NCBI GenBank assembly: GCA_964372415.1
Contig: CAYJQH010000007.1
Span: 1 to 41,939, forward strand
Direction: 5' to 3'
From: JAGORL01 sp964372415
GTDB taxonomy: Bacteria > Patescibacteriota > Patescibacteriia > UBA9934
DNA length: 41,939 nucleotides
Part shown: piece by piece, positions 16,095 through 21,987 of the stretch
Numbering within the stretch: position 1 is the first letter of the stretch
Layout: the number at the start of each line of letters is the position of its first letter
The notes under the pieces: generated by a model
The model's database searches: none
What the model was told of the DNA's origin: nothing
The model's input: only the letters and a program-made list of their open reading frames with translations
Made by a program: the position numbers and the translations under genes

Positions 16095-17523
16095 AAGGTT
16101 TTTTGGCCAGGAGCGACTTTAGGCTCTTGAGGTGCTGTTTGTCAATTGCCTTGGTCATGAAGGCGACGGCAAAAAATACTGCTGCACCTAGCGGAATAGT
16201 AAAAATCCAAGGAATTAATTCTTTGCTTACCACAACCACAAGCGCCATCACTGCCCCTCCTAAATATAAACCACCGGTTTCATTAATCAGTTTCCGAAGT
16301 GGCAAGTGAATAATTTTTTGCAGCGCTATCCAGCCGGCGAAAAACATAAAACTAAAACTTAATAATCCGGCCACCGAGGCACCAGGCACACCGAGTTTGG
16401 GAATCAATAGTAGGTTGGCGACGATATTGATAATCATGGTTGCACCCATAATAAGTGTTTTGGTGGCTTGATGGCCACGGGCATTCAAAGCAGCACCGAT
16501 CGGAAAATCAAAGAAAATGAAAACGAGGACAAAAATAAGGATTTGCAGAGCGCTTGCTGCACCGGCAAACTCTGCCCCGTAAAACGTATTAATAATCTCT
16601 GGGGCTAGAGCAAAGATGCCAAAAACGATTGGCGCTGCAAGGAGTGCCAAGTACCATTCTGACTTAAGAAAGATTACCCTAAGTTCACTCGCCTCTTTTT
16701 CTGAAGCAAAGGCCGGATACAGCGCCCCGACAAAGGCGAGCGGCAAAAATTGGAAGGCGTAGGTTAACTTATAGGCTGCGCTGTACACGCCAACCGCGGC
16801 TTCGTCGATCACTCGGTTTAAAATAAATGAATCAACGTAGGAGTAAATTTTTACAAAAACAGCTGCTAAAAAAAACATTAAACTGGCTTTAAGCGGGGCA
16901 AGGCCAAGCGACAATGAAGGCGATAGAGCGCCAAATCCCAGCCGACGAATCACTTGAAGACTAGCGAATAGCGCATTCCAAATACTACCTACTACAAGAG
17001 CTACTATAAGAATTCTCAAATCTTCGAGACCAACAATAAGAGCCGTGCCTCCTACGATAGCTGTAAGAATTTGACCTACAAAAATTCCGATCGACTCATA
17101 ACGAAGATTCTGGAAACCGCGCATTACCCCGTAAAAAGTCAGCGAGATGGTGTCGGCTAGCATGACGCCAATGGCAATCGTTGTGAGAGAAGCAGTCTCT
17201 GAACTAAAACCTAAGAATGAAGGGAGTGTTAGGGCTAAGAGCACGGTCACTGGCATGGTGATAAGCTTCCAGCCGATCGTATTTTGGATAAGCTCCTTAG
17301 CCTTTTCTGGTCCTTTGGCAACTTCCCGCACGAGAAGCGAAGTCAAACCAACATCATCGAGGACTGCAAGAGAGGTGGTCAGTGCTAAAGCCAAAAAATA
17401 TGAGCCTGTAGAATCATCGCCAATTGTCCGGGCAATAAGCGTAAAGTACAAAAAGGCAATAACCTTTTGCCCGACTGATGCGCCAGTTAGCCATAACGTA
17501 TTTCTTGCAAGTAGCGAGGCCAT
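16066..17523 (-). CDS. oligosaccharide flippase (Wzx-like, MOP superfamily)
   Basis: 485 residues with about 12-14 hydrophobic helices from start to end. The N-terminus SLLARNTLWLTGASVGQKVIA is followed by ARTIGDDSTGSYFLA, typical of polysaccharide flippases, which move undecaprenyl-linked sugar units across the membrane. It is the first gene of the glycan cluster (flippase, GT4, GT2, GT2, ligase, DM13), all joined by overlaps or short gaps. A perfect TATAAT box lies 11 nt before the ATG. It is related to MurJ at 23.9-25.5 kb but lacks MurJ-type sequence; the gene neighbourhood decides for surface polysaccharide. Confidence 0.92.
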   Translation of the reverse strand: MASLLARNTLWLTGASVGQKVIAFLYFTLIARTIGDDSTGSYFLALALTTSLAVLDDVGLTSLLVREVAKGPEKAKELIQNTIGWKLITMPVTVLLALTLPSFLGFSSETASLTTIAIGVMLADTISLTFYGVMRGFQNLRYESIGIFVGQILTAIVGGTALIVGLEDLRILIVALVVGSIWNALFASLQVIRRLGFGALSPSLSLGLAPLKASLMFFLAAVFVKIYSYVDSFILNRVIDEAAVGVYSAAYKLTYAFQFLPLAFVGALYPAFASEKEASELRVIFLKSEWYLALLAAPIVFGIFALAPEIINTFYGAEFAGAASALQILIFVLVFIFFDFPIGAALNARGHQATKTLIMGATMIINIVANLLLIPKLGVPGASVAGLLSFSFMFFAGWIALQKIIHLPLRKLINETGGLYLGGAVMALVVVVSKELIPWIFTIPLGAAVFFAVAFMTKAIDKQHLKSLKSLLAKKPYAASAPTND

Positions 17524-17534
17524 AAATCTGTCTG

Positions 17535-17540
17535 ATTATA
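17535..17540 (-). promoter_or_regulatory. -10 box of the glycan cluster
   Basis: TATAAT on the minus strand, 11 nt before the flippase ATG. No convincing -35 box. It lies just downstream of the terminator of the small ORF, so the cluster has its own start of transcription. Confidence 0.45.
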
Positions 17541-17552
17541 GCGCTTTTTATG

Positions 17553-17583
17553 AAAAATAAAAGAGCGCACCAGGCGGCGCGCT
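17553..17583 (-). terminator. intrinsic terminator after the small ORF
   Basis: Stem AGCGCGCC/GGTGCGCT (one G-T pair) at 17564-17571 and 17576-17583 with a 4-nt loop; on the minus strand it is followed by CTTTTATTTTT. Confidence 0.82.
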
Positions 17584-17605
17584 GCGTCTCTGTTAACCAC
17601 CCGAC

Positions 17606-17737
17606 CTATTCGTCCTCGAGCTCCACGACCCCGTCAAGGAAGTCGAAGTACTTCTTGGCCTCCTCACGTTCAATCCGCAGCTCCTCCTCATAGCCGCCCA
17701 ACTTTAGATTGACGACGACGTTGAAGCCGGCATTCAC
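17606..17737 (-). CDS. small acidic protein (43 aa), unrecognised
   Basis: GTG at 17735-17737 opens a 43-residue frame that ends at TAG (17606-17608). It is strongly acidic in its second half (EEELRIEREE ... VVELEDE) and hydrophobic at the start (NAGFNVVVNLKLGGY). I know no family for it. Support for a real gene: a promoter at 17811-17839, AAGG four bases before the GTG, and a textbook terminator right after the stop, all in the gap between the ribosomal operon and the glycan cluster. Odd: the ribosome site and the GT of the start codon are in a perfect 10-bp hairpin. It could instead be a structured RNA with a chance ORF. Confidence 0.5.
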   Translation of the reverse strand: MNAGFNVVVNLKLGGYEEELRIEREEAKKYFDFLDGVVELEDE

Positions 17738-17774
17738 AGAACCTTTTGTATCGAATGACCTTTTAAGGTTCTGT
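17736..17774 (-). promoter_or_regulatory. leader hairpin covering the small-ORF start
   Basis: ACAGAACCTT (17736-17745) and AAGGTTCTGT (17765-17774) are a perfect 10-bp inverted repeat with a 19-nt loop. On the minus-strand transcript the 3' arm contains the AAGG ribosome site and two bases of the GTG. Confidence 0.6.
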
Positions 17775-17810
17775 AGTCACGTCTTTCTCTTACTGTACTT
17801 TGGCCCATCA

Positions 17811-17839
17811 ATTTTAAAATCAAGCTAATATTGCATCAA
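17811..17839 (-). promoter_or_regulatory. promoter of the small ORF
   Basis: Minus strand TTGATG (17834-17839), 17 bp, TAAAAT (17811-17816). Start near 17804, leader about 67 nt. Confidence 0.55.
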
Positions 17840-17841
17840 AG

Positions 17842-17876
17842 ATAAAATACTTGAGCCTCAGGCTCAAGTATTTTAT
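17842..17876 (-). terminator. terminator of the ribosomal operon
   Basis: A perfect 16-bp palindrome: ATAAAATACTTGAGCC (17842-17857) and its complement (17861-17876) with a 3-nt loop. It starts 5 bp after the rpsI stop. The AT-rich outer stem supplies the U-run. Confidence 0.88.
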
Positions 17877-17881
17877 TTGCA

Positions 17882-18277
17882 TTAACGCTTGCGCCATTGT
17901 GGCGAGCGACGGGCGCCGCGACGACCAGGTTTCTTGCGTTCCTTTTTACGAGGGTCGCGAGTCAAAAGTCCAGCGGCTTTGAGCGAGGGACGAAGATTTT
18001 CATCCATCTTAATTAGAGCGCGTGATACGCCAAGGCTAACTGCGCCAGCCTGGCCATTCATGCCGCCGCCGACAGTCTTTACTGAAATATCTACGTTTTC
18101 CGTTTTGCCCGTTTCCTTGAGAGCGCGTAAGACCACTCGACGCAATTCTTCGGTTGTGAAGAAAGCTTCAAAGGGTTTTTCGTTGATTGTAATATTGCCC
18201 TTGCCCCCTGGTGTCATGCGAACCTCGGCAATGGCGGTTTTACGGCGACCTACGGCCTGGAAGTATTTTGCAGTCAT
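17882..18277 (-). CDS. rpsI: 30S ribosomal protein S9
   Basis: 131 residues, normal for S9 (uS9). YFQAVGRRKTAIAEVRM at the start and the C-terminal RRGARRSPQWRKR are diagnostic; the basic tail ending in Lys-Arg reaches the P-site tRNA in the ribosome. GGGMNGQAGAVSLGVSRAL is the conserved core. It is the last gene of the operon, 4 bp after rplM, and is closed by a strong terminator. Confidence 0.97.
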   Translation of the reverse strand: MTAKYFQAVGRRKTAIAEVRMTPGGKGNITINEKPFEAFFTTEELRRVVLRALKETGKTENVDISVKTVGGGMNGQAGAVSLGVSRALIKMDENLRPSLKAAGLLTRDPRKKERKKPGRRGARRSPQWRKR

Positions 18278-18281
18278 AAGT

Positions 18282-18638
18282 TTACGAAATCTTCAAACGA
18301 AGAAGGCGTGGCGTGCGGTGTGAGTTTTTAGGAAGCATACGAGAAACAGCGGCGCGGAGAACATCGGAAGCATCTTTTTCCCACATTTGTCGCATGGTCT
18401 TACTGCGAATACCGCCCGGAAAACCGGTGTGACGGTAATAAATCTTTTGTTCATACTTTTTACCAGTCACCTTCATTTTGCCTACGTTCGTAACCACAAC
18501 CAGGTCACCGCGGTCGAGGTGCTGTTCAAAGCTAGGGCTCTTTTTGCCAATAAGATGCATGGCGATGTCCGAGGCCAGACGGCCCAGGATTTTGTCTGAA
18601 GCATCTATAGTGACAGTTTTTCGTTCAGTGGTTTTCAT
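18282..18638 (-). CDS. rplM: 50S ribosomal protein L13
   Basis: 118 residues of uL13, an early-assembly protein of the large subunit. ILGRLASDIAMHLIGK, GDLVVVTNVGKMKVTGKK, RHTGFPGGIRS and the VSRMLPKN motif are clear. It is some 20-25 residues shorter than the E. coli protein, mostly at the ends (the tail stops at RLLRLKIS). rplM-rpsI is a universal pair; here it follows rplQ, as in many Gram-positive bacteria. Confidence 0.96.
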   Translation of the reverse strand: MKTTERKTVTIDASDKILGRLASDIAMHLIGKKSPSFEQHLDRGDLVVVTNVGKMKVTGKKYEQKIYYRHTGFPGGIRSKTMRQMWEKDASDVLRAAVSRMLPKNSHRTPRLLRLKIS

Positions 18639-18681
18639 ATGACGTAGGCATGGGTCGTGGACCCGTCCTTACAAAATCGCT

Positions 18682-19032
18682 TTATACAAGTTCCAAGATA
18701 GCAGTTTCTGCGCGATCACCTACTCGAGTACCGAGCTTGGTGATGCGGGTGTAGCCGCCATGACGTTCGGCATACCGTGGGCCGATAACTTCAAGAAGTT
18801 TTTTTACCGGCTGTTCGGTAGTGAAAACCTTCATGAGTGCCCGACGAGTAGCCAGATCGTTCTTTTTAGCCTTGGTAATCAAGCGTTCTACCATTGGTTT
18901 GACCACCTTGGCTCGACCGAAGCTGGTTTCGATTTTTTCGTACGTTACAAGAGCCGTTGCTAAGTCGCGCAACAGTGCCTTACGGGAATGTGGGTCCCGA
19001 CCCAGGATTTTCTTCTTACTTCGATGACGCAT
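18682..19032 (-). CDS. rplQ: 50S ribosomal protein L17
   Basis: 116 residues of bL17. The N-terminus MRHRSKKKILGRDPHSRKAL and EKIETSFGRAKVVKPMVERL are typical; the region up to GGYTRITKLGTRVGDRAE matches the core. It follows rpoA as usual. The gap to rpoA (34 bp) is filled by a tandem 7-bp repeat, and the ATG has no Shine-Dalgarno sequence. Confidence 0.97.
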   Translation of the reverse strand: MRHRSKKKILGRDPHSRKALLRDLATALVTYEKIETSFGRAKVVKPMVERLITKAKKNDLATRRALMKVFTTEQPVKKLLEVIGPRYAERHGGYTRITKLGTRVGDRAETAILELV

Positions 19033-19036
19033 ACAT

Positions 19037-19071
19037 TACTAGCTACTAGCTGTTAGCCACTAGCTGCTAGC
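19037..19071. repeat. five tandem 7-bp repeats between rpoA and rplQ
   Basis: Minus-strand units GCTAGCA, GCTAGTG, GCTAACA, GCTAGTA, GCTAGTA, one after the other. The first unit includes the rpoA stop codon TAG. The rplQ ATG follows 4 bp later. Confidence 0.85.
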
Positions 19072-19828
19072 TAGTTGATTTATCGTTTTGATTGTCCTCG
19101 GCGGCGCGCACAATCTGTTCAGTGAGTGAGGCGTGTTGAAGTTGACCCTGGATCCAATTAACGTGGTTCATGAGCACCTTAGTGGCCTGTTCCACCGCCT
19201 CTTGAGGCGTTACCGTGCCGTCCGTCACAATGGTCATGAGTAGCTTGTCGTAGTTTGTAATTTCGCCCACACGCGTATTTTCAACTTTGAGACCCACTGA
19301 GCGTACTGGTGAAAACATGGCATCGATGGCGATGAGGCCAATGTCAGTTGGTGCCTCCTCGCGTTCCTCGGTTGGCAGGTATCCACGACCTCGTGAAACA
19401 ACGATGTCCATTTCGAAACCAGCATTTTTGTCGGTTATGGTTGCAATTACCAAATCAGAGTTCATGATCTCAACATCAGCATTCGGTTCGATTTGAGCCG
19501 CAGTGACCTGACCCTCTTTCTTGGCATTGAGCTTAAGTGTGACTGGTTCATCGGAGTGTACCTTGAGCCGCAACTTTTTCAAGTTAAGCATGATGTCTAA
19601 GACATCCTCTTTAACGCCATTAACCGCTGAAAATTCATGTTGCACGCCCTTGATCTTCATGCCGGTTACGGCGGCCCCAGGCAAAGACGATAAAAGGACG
19701 CGACGCAAAGCGTTGCCAATTGTTGTACCGTAACCATGATGCAGCGGCTCAATAGTGAGCAAGGCTTCATTTTGGGGATTAGCCCCAGCTGTGAAGTACA
19801 TCTTTGATGGCAGGAAAATAGACTCCAT
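19067..19828 (-). CDS. rpoA: DNA-directed RNA polymerase subunit alpha, without C-terminal domain
   Basis: 253 residues. The N-terminal domain is complete: LTIEPLHHGYGTTIGNALRR (assembly motif), AVTGMKIKGVQHEF, GYLPTEEREE, SVGLKVENTRVGEITNYDKL. It holds the dimer interface and the contacts to beta and beta'. The alpha-CTD, which binds UP elements and activators and normally takes the protein to about 310-330 residues, is absent; after LMNHVNWIQGQL there is only a short polar tail (AAEDNQNDKSTS). The stop codon lies in the repeat tract, and no CTD-like frame follows. Gene order is the standard rpsD-rpoA-rplQ. Confidence 0.97.
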   Translation of the reverse strand: MESIFLPSKMYFTAGANPQNEALLTIEPLHHGYGTTIGNALRRVLLSSLPGAAVTGMKIKGVQHEFSAVNGVKEDVLDIMLNLKKLRLKVHSDEPVTLKLNAKKEGQVTAAQIEPNADVEIMNSDLVIATITDKNAGFEMDIVVSRGRGYLPTEEREEAPTDIGLIAIDAMFSPVRSVGLKVENTRVGEITNYDKLLMTIVTDGTVTPQEAVEQATKVLMNHVNWIQGQLQHASLTEQIVRAAEDNQNDKSTS

Positions 19829-19843
19829 ACGTCGTATAGGCGC

Positions 19844-20467
19844 TTAGCGCATTGAATAAAATTCGACGATGAGCTTGGGATCGTAGGCCTCCTTCAGGTC
19901 TTCACCTGAGGGCAAACTCACAATCTTCCCCCTCATATCACTCTCACGATGTAACCAGCTCGAAAGAGTGTGCGTCTTTAACCGGTCAGCTAAATCGCTG
20001 AATAGTTTTTTTGATTGTTTGTTGGCACGTACTTCAATAATATCTCCTATCTTCACCTGATAGGACGGGATATTCACCGTTTGGCCATTCACCGAAAGCA
20101 TACAGTGACTCACCATCTGACGTGCCTGCGGGCGAGTTTTTGCCAAACCCAAACGGTAAATGGCGTTATCAAGCCGGGTCTCAAGGAGCTGGGCCAAGTG
20201 TTCTCCAGTGTTGCCGGACTTACGGACAGCCTTACTAAAGTAGTTACGGAACTGGCGTTCCATAATACCGTAAATACGTTTGGCTTTTTGTTTTTCTCGC
20301 AACTGCTGACCGTAAGGCGACATTTTAGGTGCCGGTCCGCCAGCCTTACCATGCTGACCTGGCGCAAAACCTCGGCGTTGCATGACCTTAAGCACGCTCG
20401 CCGATGTAGAGAGAGCGACGCCTTCGCGGCGGCTCATTTTGCCTCGTGGGATGAGTGTTTTACCCAT
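19844..20467 (-). CDS. rpsD: 30S ribosomal protein S4
   Basis: 207 residues, normal length for uS4, a primary 16S rRNA binder. RRGFAPGQHGKAGG, KQKAKRIYGIMERQFRNYF, LLETRLDNAIYRLGLAKTR and the S4 domain MVSHCMLSVNGQTVNIPSY are all present. The N-terminus lacks a Cys-based zinc site (C- form). Ends YDPKLIVEFYSMR. It sits between rpsK and rpoA, 8 bp after rpsK; S4 is often the regulator of this operon in other bacteria, but I see no S4 target structure here. Confidence 0.97.
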   Translation of the reverse strand: MGKTLIPRGKMSRREGVALSTSASVLKVMQRRGFAPGQHGKAGGPAPKMSPYGQQLREKQKAKRIYGIMERQFRNYFSKAVRKSGNTGEHLAQLLETRLDNAIYRLGLAKTRPQARQMVSHCMLSVNGQTVNIPSYQVKIGDIIEVRANKQSKKLFSDLADRLKTHTLSSWLHRESDMRGKIVSLPSGEDLKEAYDPKLIVEFYSMR

Positions 20468-20475
20468 AGAATAGA

Positions 20476-20952
20476 TTAGACACGACGAGCGCGACGTGGT
20501 CGACAGCCGTTGTGAGGAACCGGAGTTGTGTCTTTGATGGACAAGATATTGAAACCAGCGCCGTTTAAAGCGCGCAGTGAACCGTCGCGACCATTACCGA
20601 TACCGGTAACGAACACCTGAAGATCGCGTACTCCGTACTGTTGAGCCTTTTCGGTAACTTTCTTAACGATCACGCTGGCCGCATACGGCGTAGCCTTTTT
20701 TGGCCCGCGAAAACCGCAATTACCGGCGCTTGACCAAGCGATAACGTTGCCGTTCGGGTCAGTAATGGTGACAATCGTGTTGTTAAAACTGGCGTGAATA
20801 TAGGCGCGTCCCGCAGGCACTTGAGTCACAATGCGTTTTTTGCCTTTAGCCGTCATGGTCTTTGAACCAACAGCCAACTTGACCACAGGTGCAGCGTTTT
20901 CTGCGGCTGGGGTCTCGGTCACAGCTGCAACTTGTTTTACTTCTTCGATCAT
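20476..20952 (-). CDS. rpsK: 30S ribosomal protein S11 with N-terminal extension
   Basis: 158 residues; uS11 is usually about 128. The core from about residue 45 is standard: GRAYIHASFNNTIVTITD, ITDPNGNVIAWSSAGNCGFRG, YGVRDLQVFVTGIG and the end VPHNGCRPRRARRV. The extra 30 residues at the start are Ala/Val/Glu-rich (IEEVKQVAAVTETPAAENAA) and look disordered. A later start is possible at Met33, but the ATG at 20952 is only 4 bp from rpsM, as expected in this operon. Confidence 0.96.
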   Translation of the reverse strand: MIEEVKQVAAVTETPAAENAAPVVKLAVGSKTMTAKGKKRIVTQVPAGRAYIHASFNNTIVTITDPNGNVIAWSSAGNCGFRGPKKATPYAASVIVKKVTEKAQQYGVRDLQVFVTGIGNGRDGSLRALNGAGFNILSIKDTTPVPHNGCRPRRARRV

Positions 20953-20956
20953 AGCA

Positions 20957-21343
20957 TTAGGTCTTGGTCAACATACGTCGTCCGCTGCCGGCCGTCTTAC
21001 GAACATTGCCACGGATAGTGCGCGAATTGGTCTTGGTGCGCTGACCACGAACCGGTAAACGCTTAGTGTGTCGAGCGCCGCGATAAGTACCAAGATCTTT
21101 AAGCCGTTTTACATTACCCAAAATTTCACGGCGCAGATCACCTTCCACGCGGTGTTCTTTTTCAACAATCACGCGAATTGCGTTTTCTTGATCCGGCGAA
21201 AGATCCTTGACACGGAGATCCTCACCAACTTTCGCTTTAGCCAAAATCTTCTTAGCCGTAATGTTGCCGACACCGTAAATATAGGTCAGAGCAACCACAA
21301 CGCGCTTTTGCGCAGGAATAGTGACACCAGCAATACGAGCCAT
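20957..21343 (-). CDS. rpsM: 30S ribosomal protein S13
   Basis: 128 residues of uS13, which contacts the tRNAs and bridges the subunits at the head. ARIAGVTIPAQKRVVVALTYIYGVG, LRREILGNVKRLKDLGTYRG and RHTKRLPVRGQRTKTNSRT are diagnostic. It follows rpmJ by about 25 bp. Normal length with a basic tail. Confidence 0.97.
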   Translation of the reverse strand: MARIAGVTIPAQKRVVVALTYIYGVGNITAKKILAKAKVGEDLRVKDLSPDQENAIRVIVEKEHRVEGDLRREILGNVKRLKDLGTYRGARHTKRLPVRGQRTKTNSRTIRGNVRKTAGSGRRMLTKT

Positions 21344-21368
21344 AGTTCAATAAACTAACTACAGTTAC

Positions 21369-21482
21369 TTAACCCTGACGTTGCTTATGTTTAGGAATTT
21401 TACACACAACTCGAACGCGGCCTTCGCGGCGAACGATGCGACAGTCACGACAAATTTTCTTCACTGAACTGCGAACTTTCAT
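21369..21482 (-). CDS. rpmJ: 50S ribosomal protein L36
   Basis: 37 residues of bL36: MKVRSSVKKICRDCRIV, then a basic stretch and VVCKIPKHKQRQG. The zinc ligands Cys11, Cys14, Cys27 and His32 are kept. The start at 21482 is set by homology; an open frame extends upstream to 21572 but does not belong. The ATG is preceded not by a ribosome site but by a GCTA-type repeat. Confidence 0.96.
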   Translation of the reverse strand: MKVRSSVKKICRDCRIVRREGRVRVVCKIPKHKQRQG

Positions 21483-21511
21483 AGCTAGCCGATTAGCTTT
21501 TAGCCGATTAG
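21483..21511. repeat. GCTA-type tandem repeat before rpmJ
   Basis: Four 7-8 bp units ending in TAGC/TTAG on the plus strand (AGCTAGC, CGATTAGC, TTTTAGC, CGATTAG) directly abut the rpmJ ATG. Similar to the tract before rplQ. A short related stretch also lies near 33862-33880. Confidence 0.6.
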
Positions 21512-21647
21512 TACACAAAATCATCCCGAACATAAGAGATGACTTTGTAATGGCCAGAGATACCACCCTCACCTTTAAGGCTTACCAAAAGTTTCGATAC
21601 TAGCACGGGAAGGACCCGCAACGAAGTAAACTGACTTTGGGGAAGGT

Positions 21648-21863
21648 TTAAAAGCGGAATGTGATTCGGGCTTTCGTGAGATCGTAAGGACTGATCTCAC
21701 ATTTGACGTCATCGCCTGGCATAACACGAATACGATTTTTTCGTAGTCGGCCAGCCAAGTGAGCAATGACTTCGAGGTCATTTTCAAGTTTGACGCGGAA
21801 CGCTCCGGCGGGAAGTGATTCGAGCACCTCACCGCGCATTTCAAGAAATTGTTTTTCTGCCAT
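21648..21863 (-). CDS. infA: translation initiation factor IF-1
   Basis: 71 residues from the ATG at 21861-21863 (MAEKQFLEMRGEVLESLP); an ATG three codons upstream is also in frame. It is an OB-fold protein that blocks the A site during initiation. FRVKLENDLEVIAHLAGRLR, IRVMPGDDVKCEISPYDLTKARI and the final TFRF are standard. It is the first gene of the ribosomal operon, with a consensus-like promoter 65 bp upstream. A 6-bp hairpin (AACTGG 21864-21869 / CCAGTT 21880-21885) touches the start codon. The 165 bp to rpmJ hold no gene I can support. Confidence 0.96.
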   Translation of the reverse strand: MAEKQFLEMRGEVLESLPAGAFRVKLENDLEVIAHLAGRLRKNRIRVMPGDDVKCEISPYDLTKARITFRF

Positions 21864-21926
21864 AACTGGCATTATTGTACCAGTTCCTGAAATATTAGAG
21901 CTTTCCTATCAACTGAAAGCGGCATT

Positions 21927-21955
21927 AGTTTAACCTAGCCAAGAATTCATGTCAA
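21927..21955 (-). promoter_or_regulatory. promoter of the infA-rpsI ribosomal operon
   Basis: Minus strand TTGACA (21950-21955), exactly 17 bp, TAAACT (21927-21932). Start near 21920, leader of about 57 nt before infA. Confidence 0.8.
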
Positions 21956-21987
21956 GCAAAAGTTGGATAAGTCCGTGGGCTCGAAGA

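Noticed and set aside
19037..19071. CRISPR array
   Set aside because: Units are 7 bp in direct contact, without spacers; no cas genes are present. No CRISPR was seen anywhere in the window.
21512..21647. Possible gene between rpmJ and infA
   Set aside because: The open frames are short, lack a start and ribosome site, and show no recognisable protein; only leader or spacer sequence can be supported.
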